Positions 44,139-53,112 of a stretch of DNA of 64,000 bases are shown here, piece after piece. The DNA comes from Renibacterium sp. (GTDB lineage: Bacteria > Actinomycetota > Actinomycetes > Actinomycetales > Micrococcaceae). Positions within the stretch are counted from its first letter, which is position 1. Each line of letters starts with the position of its first letter. Location: contig JAFOLH010000005.1 in assembly GCA_017419405.1 (NCBI GenBank), positions 1 to 64,000 of the forward strand, given 5' to 3'. Both the position numbers and the translations under genes were made by a program. The notes under the pieces were generated by a model. The model did not search any database. It saw nothing but the letters and a program-made list of their open reading frames with translations, and had not been told where the DNA came from.

Positions 44139-44831
44139 ATGTCCAACGCACCAAGCCTTGCCCTCAACGGAATCCACCTCGAATACCCGGACGGGACCGG
44201 AACCATCAATGCCCTGGATTCGGTGGATCTCAGCGTACGGCCAGGCCAACTGGCTGCCATCGTCGGACCCTCCGGCTCCGGCAAATCGAGCCTCCTGGCC
44301 GTGGCCGCCACGCTGATCCGCCCCGACTCGGGGTCCGTCGGCATCGGCGGCGTCGACGTCACCCGACTCAGCGAACGGGCCCGTGCCGCGCTGCGCCGCG
44401 AGAAGCTCGGCATCGTGTTCCAGCAGCCGAACCTGCTCGCCTCGCTGAACGCCGTCGAACAGCTTCTGATCAGCGCCCAGCTGCGCGGCGAGTCCGCAAA
44501 GACTGCCCGCCAGCGGGCGATCGGACTCTTGGATCTCGTAGGGTTGGCGGACTGCGCCGGCAAACGGCCGCACCAACTCTCGGGTGGACAGCGTCAACGG
44601 GTGAACATCGCCCGCGCTTTGATCGGCGCACCGGAAGTCTTGCTGGTCGACGAACCCACGGCCGCTCTGGACCATGAACGCGGCGCCGCCATCATGCGCT
44701 TGCTGCGGAAAGTCACCGACGAGTTCCAGGTGGCCGCAGTGATGGTGACCCACGACACCGAGTTCGCGGCACTGGCCGACTCGACGGCCGAAATGCGCGA
44801 CGGCAGGCTCACCGCACGGGCTGCGGCTTGA
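44139..44831 (+). CDS. ABC transporter ATP-binding protein
   Basis: A 230-residue ATPase: Walker A GPSGSGKSS, Q-loop VFQQPNLL, signature LSGGQRQRVNIARAL, Walker B VLLVDEPTAALD, H-loop MVTHD. LolD/MacB-like subclass. AAAGGAAAG precedes the ATG. Its 3' end overlaps a convergent small gene by 23 bp. Partner of the preceding permease. Confidence 0.93.
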   Translation: MSNAPSLALNGIHLEYPDGTGTINALDSVDLSVRPGQLAAIVGPSGSGKSSLLAVAATLIRPDSGSVGIGGVDVTRLSERARAALRREKLGIVFQQPNLLASLNAVEQLLISAQLRGESAKTARQRAIGLLDLVGLADCAGKRPHQLSGGQRQRVNIARALIGAPEVLLVDEPTAALDHERGAAIMRLLRKVTDEFQVAAVMVTHDTEFAALADSTAEMRDGRLTARAAA

Positions 44832-45096
44832 GCTTGGCGATCCTGACCATGCCGAAGACCATCCTGATCAATCCAATGCCCGCCACCACCGGAGCAACGT
44901 AGACGATCGCGTAGGCGGCCAAGAGCACGATCGCATTGGCCCGGTTGGTCTCGGCCACCAGGAAGTAGTAAACCACTGCCGCGGCAAAGAACAGCACCCC
45001 GGTGACCAACCACTTCAGCCCCTGTTTCCGATGCCGCTTGGCGGCCTCGAGCCGGCTCGAATTTTCCGGCGTCGCATTCGGCGTTGCAGCTTCCAT
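44809..45096 (-). CDS. Small two-helix membrane protein
   Basis: A 95-residue protein: polar N-terminus, two or three hydrophobic segments (WLVTGVLFFAAAVVYYFLV and AIVLLAAYAIVYVAPVVAG) and a basic C-terminal tail. Not recognised. It converges with the ABC ATPase gene, overlapping by 23 bp. Confidence 0.6.
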   Translation of the reverse strand: MEAATPNATPENSSRLEAAKRHRKQGLKWLVTGVLFFAAAVVYYFLVAETNRANAIVLLAAYAIVYVAPVVAGIGLIRMVFGMVRIAKLKPQPVR

Positions 45097-45161
45097 CAGA
45101 TTGCCCCTTCAGACAGCGCGTTGATATCTGCTGGCAACCATAGCAAAAGTTGAGCGATCGA

Positions 45162-45764
45162 TCAGCTTTTTTTCGAAACGCTCTCGAAGAGCATTTCGAA
45201 ACTGCACTGCAACGACTCCTGCCCCCACAATGCCTCGACCCGTCCGTTCGACCTGCGCAGGCCGAATCCCTCGATCAGCCCGACGATGGCAGCCGAGAGC
45301 GTGGCACTTTCCGGCACCGCCAAATCATCCAGGAAGGCTTTGACCACGATCGGGATCTGCGCGATTGCTTTGTCCGCCTCGGGGTAGAGCTCGGTATGCC
45401 GGGCAACGGCCAAATAGGTTTCGTACAACGGCAACAAGGTCCGGGAGTCCCGCGAGCTGACCTCGGTCGCGAGCGCCTTGGCCAAGATCTTCAAATCCCG
45501 GCTGCCGCCCAGTTCCCGCTGGATGTTCCCGGTCATCCTCGGGATCAACTGGTCGAAATAGTGCGCGAAGGCGCCCTGGACCAATTCGACCAAAGTCGGG
45601 AAGTAATAGGAGACGCTGGACGCCGGGACCCCGGCCTTCGCGGCGACCGCCCGGAGGGTGATGCCGGCGGGACCCTCGGTGTAGAGCAGTTCCAAGGCGC
45701 AGTCCAAGATCAGCTGCTGCTTGAGCTTCCCACGGTTTTGAACAGTTTTTTGGGGCACATTCAT
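45162..45764 (-). CDS. TetR family transcriptional regulator
   Basis: A 200-residue regulator with an N-terminal HTH (ILDCALELLYTEGPAGITLRAVAAKAGVP) followed by VSYYFPTLVELVQGAF, and a helical ligand domain. No adjacent gene is an obvious target; it lies between a convergent-type small membrane gene and a long intergenic region with DnaA boxes. Confidence 0.85.
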   Translation of the reverse strand: MNVPQKTVQNRGKLKQQLILDCALELLYTEGPAGITLRAVAAKAGVPASSVSYYFPTLVELVQGAFAHYFDQLIPRMTGNIQRELGGSRDLKILAKALATEVSSRDSRTLLPLYETYLAVARHTELYPEADKAIAQIPIVVKAFLDDLAVPESATLSAAIVGLIEGFGLRRSNGRVEALWGQESLQCSFEMLFESVSKKS

Positions 45765-46332
45765 GAAGCCTAATCGATCTCCGAGCTGCTACCGAGCGAA
45801 GAAAACACCCGGCCCGCCACAACCGGTGCGGCACTGACCGAGCAATTCCGGCCCGGAGCGTCCACCGAACCCGATGAAGGCCGTATCAGGGCCGGCGCAG
45901 CGGGCACCGCAGCCGGCCGGAGATCCGCCGTGCACACCCTGTGGTGAAAGTTATCCACAGTGTTGAGAACTCTGTGGGTAAAAAACTTTCACAACTCCGG
46001 ATCGTTGCCCTGTGTTGTCCACATCTGTGGAATTACATGTGTGTAACTTATGCCCAGTGTGGATAACCCTTGTGGAAAACCTAGCCCGAGGGGACGGTTC
46101 ACTGCCTGGCTCCGTCACATTTCTTCGGGGTACCGCGGGCATTGCATCCTCGCGGTGCGGGGCCCCGGATTTCCAGGGGTCGACTGCCGGGTTTCCGTGT
46201 CGGAATGCACCGCAAGCTGTGAGAACCTGCCTGGCCTATCCCCAGGGCAGTCGATACTGCTATACCTGGGCAATCGGAACACCAGGGCAAAGTCGCCCCG
46301 GTGCCGCCGGAACTACGTGATGGGGGAACACG
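45765..46332. other. Long intergenic region with no gene
   Basis: 568 bp between the divergent TetR and polysaccharide-lyase genes. The part 45765-45935 shows nothing recognisable beyond the TetR promoter area. 45936-46080 holds the DnaA-box cluster described separately. 46083-46332 is the upstream region of the lyase gene, with GATACTGCTATACCTG near 46250 as a possible promoter. Confidence 0.5.
45951..46079. other. Cluster of DnaA boxes (ectopic origin-like element)
   Basis: Within 129 bp: TTATCCACA (45951-45959, plus), TTACCCACA (45973-45981, minus), TTGTCCACA (46015-46023, plus), TTATCCACA (46058-46066, minus) and TTTTCCACA (46071-46079, minus). Two match the DnaA consensus exactly and three differ by one base. 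The stretch is AT-rich against its surroundings. The true oriC is expected beyond gyrA/gyrB, outside the window, so this looks like an accessory DnaA-binding or titration site. Confidence 0.7.
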
Positions 46333-49104
46333 ATGGATCTGAACCGACGCCGCTTTCTGCAAGTCTCCGCCGGGGCGGTTTCCGCTTCGGCCCTGCTCGG
46401 CCTGGCCGGGGCGACGCCGGCCTGGGCCGCCACCGACTTCGAAACCGCTCGGGCACGGCGCACCGAAATCCTCAACGGCGGCACGCTGAGCCGCTCCGAC
46501 CCGAAGATTTCCGCCGCGATCGATGCCTCGGACGCGCAAGCCCAATCCTTCTGGTCCAGTCTGGATACTTCAGCGAACCGGACCTACCTCTGGAGCGACT
46601 ATTCGCCGTTCAGCTCTCCGGAACTGGCCAACAACAGCCTGATCCGGCTCCGGAGCATGGCGGTCGCCTGGTCCGCGCCCAGCAGCTCGCTGTACCAGAA
46701 CCCCGGCCTCTTGGCCGATGTGCTTTCGGCATTGAGTTTCTGGGCCAGCAAATACTCGGCGAACAGCCGGGCTACCGGAAACTGGTGGTTCTGGGAAATC
46801 GGCATGCCGAATTTGCTGGCCGACCTCGGCATCGTGCTTTTCCCGCAGCTCAGCCCGGAACAGAAGAATTCCATCGACGGCTTCATCGCCAAATTCGTCG
46901 CGAACCCCAACGTCAGAACCAACAGCCCCACGCTCAAGGAGACCGGCGCCAACCGGACGGACAAAGCGCATATCGCGATCCGGCACGGCCTGATCATCGA
47001 AAGCCCGGCCCGGATAGCTGCCGGGCGGGACGCACTCAGCGACGTCGAAGGCAACGGGCGGAACTCGGTCTTCGGTTATGTCATTTCCGGTGACGGTTTC
47101 TACGCTGACGGATCCTTCGTGCAACACAGCAAACTGGCCTACGTCGGCTCCTACGGCCTGGTCACGATCGACGGGCTGGCAGACATCCTGACCCTGCTCG
47201 CCGGAACCGCCTGGACGGTGACCGACGACAAAGTCCGGATCATCTACGATGCCGCGTTGCGCAATTACGGCTGGTTCGTCTTCGACGGCCAACTCGTCGA
47301 CGCGGTCCGCGGCCGCGCGGTGTCCCGGCAGGAAAACCCGGGGCAGACCGCCGGCCACACCCTGGCCGGCGCACTGGTCCAGCTCGCCGCCAGTTCACCG
47401 GAATATGCAGCGCGGATCAACGGCATGGTCAAAGGCTGGCTGAGCCGGAACACCGCGGTGAGCCCGTTGCTGGGCAACACCTTGAACCGTTCCCGGCAGA
47501 TCCAAGCGCTCCTGGGCAATCCGGCGATCGAGGCCGGGGCCGCTCTGCAACGCCACGTGCAGACCCCGGACCAGGACCGGGTGATCCACCATCAAGGCAG
47601 CTGGACCGCCGCATTTTCGATCTCCTCCAACCGGATGGGTCGTTACGAATGGGGCAATGGTGAAAACAACGCGGGCTGGTACCAAGGCGACGGCATGCTG
47701 CAGGTCTACACCGCCGGAGATCGGCTCAGCTTCGACGGGGACTATTGGGCGACCAGTGACCCGTTCCATCTGCCCGGGGTGACCAACGGCCTGCAGCCGC
47801 GGGAGAACGGCGCCGTCTCCGGCACCGGGATCCCGGGCGCCAGCCAGAGCTGGGCCGGCGGCGTCGGCTGGCTGGATCGCGTCGGCACCGTCGGCATGGA
47901 CCACAAAGCGTACGACGGCGACCTGGTCGCCAAGAAGTCCTGGTTCTGTTTGGCCGACGCGGTCATCGCGCTCGGCAGCGGAATTTCCGCCAGCAAAGGC
48001 CAGACCGTGCACACCACCGTCGAATCCCGGAAACTGCAACCCGGGAATGCCCAGCCGCTGACCGTCGACGGCGTGCAACGGTCCGACGCCGTCGGACCGG
48101 CGGAAACGTTCGCCAATCCGGCATGGGCGCATTTGCCCGCCGTGGGCGGCTACCTGTTCCTGCAGTCGCAACCGGTGACCGCCCTGCGCGAATCCCGCAG
48201 CGGTGCTTGGCGCACGGTCAATGTCAACGGACCCACCGACCAGGTCAGCGACGACTACCAAAGCCTGTTTTTCGACCATGGCAGCAACCCGTCCGGCGCC
48301 GATTACGGGTATGCGCTGCTCCCCGGCGCCAGCGCAGCGCAGACCCAAGCGCGTTCCGGGGAGCGCGGCTTTTCGGTGCTCGCGAACAGCACCTCGGTGC
48401 AGGCGATTTCCGTGGTCGAAGCCAATCTGGTCCTGGCGAATTTCTTCACCGCCGGAGCCGCCGGCGGCGTCACCGTCGACCGGGCGGCCGCGGTGGTCGT
48501 CGGAGAGGCGCCTGATCAGCTCGGCGGCACCGACCTGGTGGTCACGGTTGCCGACCCGTCCCGGCACAACCAAGCGATCGCGGTGTCGGTCAACCGCACC
48601 AGCGGCACCGCATTGGAGTACCCGGAGCGGATCAGCTTCAGCACGGTTCCTGGCGGCACCGGCTTCACCGTGCCGACCAATGGCACCCGAGGCCACGAAC
48701 AGTTGGTCCGGTTCGGCGCGCCGGGGCTCACCGTCAAGCACAACAACACCGGGCCGGCGGTCAACCAATGGAGCTACTCGAGCGGCTGGACGATCGGCAG
48801 CCTGGACAGTTACAGCACCACGGCCGGAGCCACCGCGACGCTGCGATTCCTCGGCGGCCGGGTGTACCTGCAGGCCGCTCCCGGACCCAGCCAAGGCATC
48901 GTCCGGCTGAGTCTGGACGGCCAGGACCGGGGTACCGTGGATCTTTTCGCCCTGGTCCGCAACGGCGTCAAGGTCATTGCCGCTTTCGGTGGCCTGGATC
49001 CCGCAGTCCCGCACACCTTGGTACTCAGTTGCACCGGTGACAAGAACCCGCTGGCGAGCAACGGTGCGGCCGCGCTGAGCGGTGCCGTGGTCATCGTGCA
49101 ATGA
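46333..49104 (+). CDS. Secreted polysaccharide lyase family 8 (hyaluronate/xanthan lyase type)
   Basis: A 923-residue protein with a Tat-type signal peptide (NRRRFLQVSAGAVSASALLG, cleaved near AWA). An N-terminal alpha/alpha toroid domain carries the lyase residues in GANRTD (N207), FVQHSKLAYVGSYG (H265 and Y274, with the nine-residue spacing of hyaluronate lyases) and RGRAVSRQ. Central and C-terminal beta-sandwich domains follow. It cleaves uronic-acid polysaccharides by beta-elimination; the exact substrate (hyaluronan, chondroitin, xanthan) cannot be told. ATG preceded by GGGGGAA. No transporter or sugar-degrading enzymes adjoin it. Confidence 0.88.
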   Translation: MDLNRRRFLQVSAGAVSASALLGLAGATPAWAATDFETARARRTEILNGGTLSRSDPKISAAIDASDAQAQSFWSSLDTSANRTYLWSDYSPFSSPELANNSLIRLRSMAVAWSAPSSSLYQNPGLLADVLSALSFWASKYSANSRATGNWWFWEIGMPNLLADLGIVLFPQLSPEQKNSIDGFIAKFVANPNVRTNSPTLKETGANRTDKAHIAIRHGLIIESPARIAAGRDALSDVEGNGRNSVFGYVISGDGFYADGSFVQHSKLAYVGSYGLVTIDGLADILTLLAGTAWTVTDDKVRIIYDAALRNYGWFVFDGQLVDAVRGRAVSRQENPGQTAGHTLAGALVQLAASSPEYAARINGMVKGWLSRNTAVSPLLGNTLNRSRQIQALLGNPAIEAGAALQRHVQTPDQDRVIHHQGSWTAAFSISSNRMGRYEWGNGENNAGWYQGDGMLQVYTAGDRLSFDGDYWATSDPFHLPGVTNGLQPRENGAVSGTGIPGASQSWAGGVGWLDRVGTVGMDHKAYDGDLVAKKSWFCLADAVIALGSGISASKGQTVHTTVESRKLQPGNAQPLTVDGVQRSDAVGPAETFANPAWAHLPAVGGYLFLQSQPVTALRESRSGAWRTVNVNGPTDQVSDDYQSLFFDHGSNPSGADYGYALLPGASAAQTQARSGERGFSVLANSTSVQAISVVEANLVLANFFTAGAAGGVTVDRAAAVVVGEAPDQLGGTDLVVTVADPSRHNQAIAVSVNRTSGTALEYPERISFSTVPGGTGFTVPTNGTRGHEQLVRFGAPGLTVKHNNTGPAVNQWSYSSGWTIGSLDSYSTTAGATATLRFLGGRVYLQAAPGPSQGIVRLSLDGQDRGTVDLFALVRNGVKVIAAFGGLDPAVPHTLVLSCTGDKNPLASNGAAALSGAVVIVQ

Positions 49105-49174
49105 ACGGTTCCACCGGACCGTGGCGCAGCGTAGGCTCGGGATGACGAAGCCCGCACCCGAACAGGAGATGCCC

Positions 49175-50110
49175 ATGCCCTTGGATCCGATACTCGCCAT
49201 GGTCCTGGAAAAAGCTCCGCCATTGGTGGCTCCCGAGGTCGCACATGACGCGGCGGCGGCCCGCGAAGCGTACCGGACACGTTCAGACCCGGCGGCGATG
49301 GCCGCCTTCGCCGCCCCGGTGGCCGACGTGGCCGACCGGACGATTTCGGCCGATGGCCGGGAAATCCCGGTCCGGATCTACCGGCCTGCCGGCGATGCGC
49401 CCGCCGGAACCTTCGTTTTCTACCATGGCGGCGGCTGGGTCTTGGGCGACTTGGACTCGCATGATCTGCCCTGCCGTGCCCTGAGCAACGGGTTGAACCT
49501 GACCGTGCTCGCGGTCGACTACCGCTTGGCACCCGAACATCCCTTCCCGGCGGGCCTGGCAGATTCGACGGCGGCCACCCGGTGGGCCTTGGCGAACGCG
49601 GACCAGCTCGGCGGCGGTGATCGCCCCGTGGTGATCGGCGGCGACAGCGCCGGTGCGAATTTCGCCGCGGTGATCGCACAGACGCTGCGCGGATCGGACA
49701 TCGCCGCCCAACTGCTGATCTACCCCGCCACGGACAGCAGCAAAACCTATGCTTCGGCAAAGCAATACGGCGATGGCTATTTCTTGGATTCGACGTCCAT
49801 GAAGCTCTTCCAAAATTCCTATTTCAGCGATCCGGCGTTGCGCAACGACTCCCGGGTCTCGCCCTTGCTCGGAGACCTGCGCGGATTGGCCCCGGCCGTC
49901 ATCGTCACCGCGGAGTTCGACCCGCTCAAAGACCAGGGTGCGGCTTATGCGGAAGCGCTCGAGGCGGCCGGAACTCGGGTCGTCTTCAAGGAATTCCCGG
50001 GCTTGACCCACGGCTTCGTCAACCTCGGGCCATTCGTTCCCGCAGCGCAGCACGCGATCGACGAAACCATCGGTTTGCTGGAGCGCCTGCTCAACGAGCC
50101 GGCCGGCTGA
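49175..50110 (+). CDS. Alpha/beta hydrolase of the hormone-sensitive lipase family
   Basis: A 311-residue esterase: oxyanion motif FYHGGGWVLGDLDSHD, nucleophile GGDSAGANFA, Asp in TAEFDPLKDQG and His in LTHGFVNL. It hydrolyses short-chain esters. The ATG at 49175 is chosen because AGGAG lies 7 nt upstream; ATGs at 49142 and 49169 are less well placed. Overlaps the convergent permease gene by 20 bp. Confidence 0.88.
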   Translation: MPLDPILAMVLEKAPPLVAPEVAHDAAAAREAYRTRSDPAAMAAFAAPVADVADRTISADGREIPVRIYRPAGDAPAGTFVFYHGGGWVLGDLDSHDLPCRALSNGLNLTVLAVDYRLAPEHPFPAGLADSTAATRWALANADQLGGGDRPVVIGGDSAGANFAAVIAQTLRGSDIAAQLLIYPATDSSKTYASAKQYGDGYFLDSTSMKLFQNSYFSDPALRNDSRVSPLLGDLRGLAPAVIVTAEFDPLKDQGAAYAEALEAAGTRVVFKEFPGLTHGFVNLGPFVPAAQHAIDETIGLLERLLNEPAG

Positions 50111-51359
50111 GCCGCAATCGGATGAGCCGGTAACCGCCGCCCACCGCGAAAACGCCCAGACCGACCACGACGGCGGACCACGGCAGGGTGCCGACCAGGA
50201 TCAGGCACGCCAAGCCGCCCAGAACCTGGATGGCCTTGGGATATCGGCGATGCACCGAATCCTGACGGAACGCAGCGGCATTGGCCACCAAGTAGTAGAC
50301 CAGTACGCCGAACGACGAAAACCCGATCGCATTGCGCACGTCCGCAAACACCACGATCAGGCAGATCGCCGCGGCCAAAACCAGTTCGGCACGCCGCGGC
50401 ACCTGGTATCTCGGGTGCACAGCGGAAAGCCATTGCGGCAGATCACGTTCCCTGGCCATGGCGAGCGTGGTCCGGCCCAGCCCCGCCAGCAAAGCGAGCA
50501 AGGCGCCCAGGGCAGCCAAAGCAGCGCCGAGCCGGAGCAAGGGCGACGCCCAGTCGGCACCGGAAATCTCCACCGCACGCAGCAATGGCGCCGGCGTCCC
50601 GGCGACTCCCGACGGCGTCAACACCGCCAAGAGCGTCACGGCAACCACGCCGTACAACGCGGCGGTGCCGGCTAGCGCGATCACGATCGCCCGCGGAATG
50701 CTCCGCCTCGGCCGACGGACCTCTTCACCCAGGGTGGCGATCCGGGCATAGCCGGCAAAGGCGAAAAACAGCAATCCTGCCGATTGCAGAATCCCATACC
50801 AGCCGGACGCGAAAAATCCGTTTCCCGGCAACTGAACCGGCTGTGCCGCTCCCGACGTCCAGACCAATCCGATCGCCAACACCAGAATCGCCAGCACGGA
50901 AATCACGATCAGCTTGGTCAGTTGCGCGGTCCGGGTGACGCCGAAGCAGTTGGCGAGCGCCAAGCCGAGCACCGCTACGACGGCAGCAGGACGCTGCCAG
51001 GCGGGAGGAACCGCATAGGCCGCGAAGGTCAGCGCCATCGCCGCACTGCTTGCCGTCTTCCCGATCAGGAAGCCCCAGCCGGCCAAAAAACCGGGCCAGG
51101 CACCGAGCTGTTCCCGGCCATAGAGATAAGTGCCGCCGGAACTCGGGTATTGCGCGGCCAACTGGGCCGAGGAGGTCGCATTGCAGAACGCGACACCGGC
51201 CGCGATCAGCAAACCGATCAGCAAACCGGAACCGGCCACTGCCGCCGCGGGCGTGAACGCGGCGAAAATGCCGGCCCCGACCATCGAACCGACCCCGATG
51301 AGCACTGCGTCGAAAGTGCTCAATTTCCGGGCGAGCCCGACCGTACGCGCATCGCTCAT
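50091..51359 (-). CDS. APC family amino acid permease
   Basis: A 422-residue transporter with about 12 helices; helix 1 motif VLIGVGSMVGAGIFAAF is the APC substrate-binding turn. It imports or exchanges amino acids or amines. Starts 30 bp after the FAD dehydrogenase stop on the same strand, probably as the last gene of the TetR-led series from 56356; TAAATT stands 6 nt before its ATG, so it may also have a leaderless promoter of its own. Confidence 0.88.
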   Translation of the reverse strand: MSDARTVGLARKLSTFDAVLIGVGSMVGAGIFAAFTPAAAVAGSGLLIGLLIAAGVAFCNATSSAQLAAQYPSSGGTYLYGREQLGAWPGFLAGWGFLIGKTASSAAMALTFAAYAVPPAWQRPAAVVAVLGLALANCFGVTRTAQLTKLIVISVLAILVLAIGLVWTSGAAQPVQLPGNGFFASGWYGILQSAGLLFFAFAGYARIATLGEEVRRPRRSIPRAIVIALAGTAALYGVVAVTLLAVLTPSGVAGTPAPLLRAVEISGADWASPLLRLGAALAALGALLALLAGLGRTTLAMARERDLPQWLSAVHPRYQVPRRAELVLAAAICLIVVFADVRNAIGFSSFGVLVYYLVANAAAFRQDSVHRRYPKAIQVLGGLACLILVGTLPWSAVVVGLGVFAVGGGYRLIRLRLSRPAR

Positions 51360-51389
51360 ACCGGCAATTTACTCATACTTTCGATAGCC

Positions 51390-53060
51390 TCACACCTGGC
51401 CGGCGGCGTGCCGCCCGGCCGCCCGGCCGGAGAACAGGCAGCCACCCAGGAAGGTGCCCTCCAGAGCGTTGTAGCCATGCACTCCACCACCGCCGAATCC
51501 CGCCACTTCACCGGCGGCATAGAGGCCGGGAATCGGCTGGCCTGCGGCGTCGAGCGCCCGGGACTGCAGGTCGGTTTGGATGCCGCCGAGCGTTTTGCGG
51601 GTCAGCACATGCAATTTGACCCCGATCAACGGCCCGGCCGCCGGGTCCAGGATTTTGTGCGGTGCAGCTGCCCGGCCCAAGCGGTCGCCGATGAACCGGC
51701 GGGCATTCCGGATGCCTTGGACCTGCGAATCCTTGCTGAAGGGATTGTCCATCTGCAGGTCCCGGGCTTCGATCTGCCGTTTGATCAAGGCCGGATCCAA
51801 TGTCGGTTCATCGGTGAGACGGTTCATCTTGGCCACCAAGTCGGCCAGGTCATCCGCCACCACGAAATCCGCGCCGTGTTCTTTGAAAGCTTCCACCGGC
51901 GCTGGAGCGCCCTTGGTGAACAAGCGTTCCCGCAAGACCGCCTTGCGGTCCTTGCTGGTGATGTCCGGATTCTGTTCCGAGCCGGAGAGCGCGAACTCTT
52001 TTTCGATCATCTTCTGGGTCAAAATGAACCACGAGTGGTCGAACCGGGCGATGTCTTCGGTGGTCCGCAGATGCCGCAAGGTGCCCAAGGTGTCGTACCC
52101 GGGCAGGCAGGGATCAGGCAATCGCCGGCCCAAGGCGTCGAACCACATCGAGGACGGGCCGGGCAGGATCCGGATGGCATGCTGCGGCCAGACCGGATCC
52201 CAGTTCTGCACCCCCTCGGTGTAGTGCCACATCCGGTCCCGGTTGACCAAGCGCACTCCGGAAGCAGCGCTGATCTCCAGCATCCGGCCATCGACGTAGG
52301 CCGGCACGCCGGTGATCATCGAGGCCGGCGGCGTGCCCATCCGCTCCGGCCAGCTGCGCCGGACAATCTCGTGGTTGCCGCCGATTCCGCCGGAGGCGAT
52401 GATCACCACCGGCGCGGAAAGCTCGAACTCGCCGATCTGGTCCCGATTCGAGCTGACTCCGCGCGCGGAATCGTCCGCGGCCAGTACGGTTCCGCGCACC
52501 CCGGTCGCCACGCCGTCGGAAATCAGCAACTCGTCCACTTGGTGCCGGTGGTGGAAGGTCAGCAATCCGGCTTGTTCTGCGGCGAGCGCGTAGTCCACGA
52601 AAGGACCGACCACTCCGGTGCCGGTGCCCCAGCTGACGTGGAAACGCGGCACCGAGTTGCCATGCCCATCGGCCCGCAGGTCGCCACGCTCCGCCCAACC
52701 CACCGAAGGCAGGAAACTGATCCCGTGGCCGTTGAGCCAGGATCGCTTCTCGCCGGCCGCGAACTCGACATATGCCCGGGCCCAGCGCACCGCCCAGGCG
52801 TCCTCGTCCGGCAGCCGATCGAACTGCGCGCTGCCCTGCCAATCGTTCCAGGCCAAATCGAAGGAATCCTTCACCCCGAGCCGCCGCTGCTCCGGCGAGT
52901 CGACCAGGAAGATCCCGCCGAACGACCAGAATGCCTGGCCACCCAGATTGGCCCGGTTCTCCTGCTCCACGACCGCGACCTTCTTGCCCTTCGCAGTGAG
53001 CTCGTGCGCGGCGACCAGACCGGCCAATCCGGCTCCGATGACAATGGCGTCGGCATCCAT
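51390..53060 (-). CDS. FAD-binding dehydrogenase (KSTD/fumarate reductase-like)
   Basis: A 556-residue flavoprotein: AIVIGAGLAGLVAAHEL at the N-terminus, ENRANLGGQAFWSFGGIFLV, IIASGGIGGNHEIV, and the C-terminal GLYAAGEVAGFGGGGVHGYNALEG FAD closure. Homologues are annotated as 3-ketosteroid dehydrogenase-like, but no steroid genes adjoin, so the substrate is open. The ATG at 53060 is preceded by GAGAGG; a TTG nine bases upstream is less likely. Confidence 0.85.
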   Translation of the reverse strand: MDADAIVIGAGLAGLVAAHELTAKGKKVAVVEQENRANLGGQAFWSFGGIFLVDSPEQRRLGVKDSFDLAWNDWQGSAQFDRLPDEDAWAVRWARAYVEFAAGEKRSWLNGHGISFLPSVGWAERGDLRADGHGNSVPRFHVSWGTGTGVVGPFVDYALAAEQAGLLTFHHRHQVDELLISDGVATGVRGTVLAADDSARGVSSNRDQIGEFELSAPVVIIASGGIGGNHEIVRRSWPERMGTPPASMITGVPAYVDGRMLEISAASGVRLVNRDRMWHYTEGVQNWDPVWPQHAIRILPGPSSMWFDALGRRLPDPCLPGYDTLGTLRHLRTTEDIARFDHSWFILTQKMIEKEFALSGSEQNPDITSKDRKAVLRERLFTKGAPAPVEAFKEHGADFVVADDLADLVAKMNRLTDEPTLDPALIKRQIEARDLQMDNPFSKDSQVQGIRNARRFIGDRLGRAAAPHKILDPAAGPLIGVKLHVLTRKTLGGIQTDLQSRALDAAGQPIPGLYAAGEVAGFGGGGVHGYNALEGTFLGGCLFSGRAAGRHAAGQV

Positions 53061-53112
53061 GGTTTGCAACCTCTCGCAGAGTTATGAGCCTTAGGTTATC
53101 CTGCTGCCCGAT

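Noticed and set aside
45951-46079. The chromosomal oriC itself
   Set aside because: No dnaA or dnaN adjoins, and gene order places dnaA-dnaN beyond gyrA, outside the window. The element is better treated as an ectopic DnaA-binding cluster.
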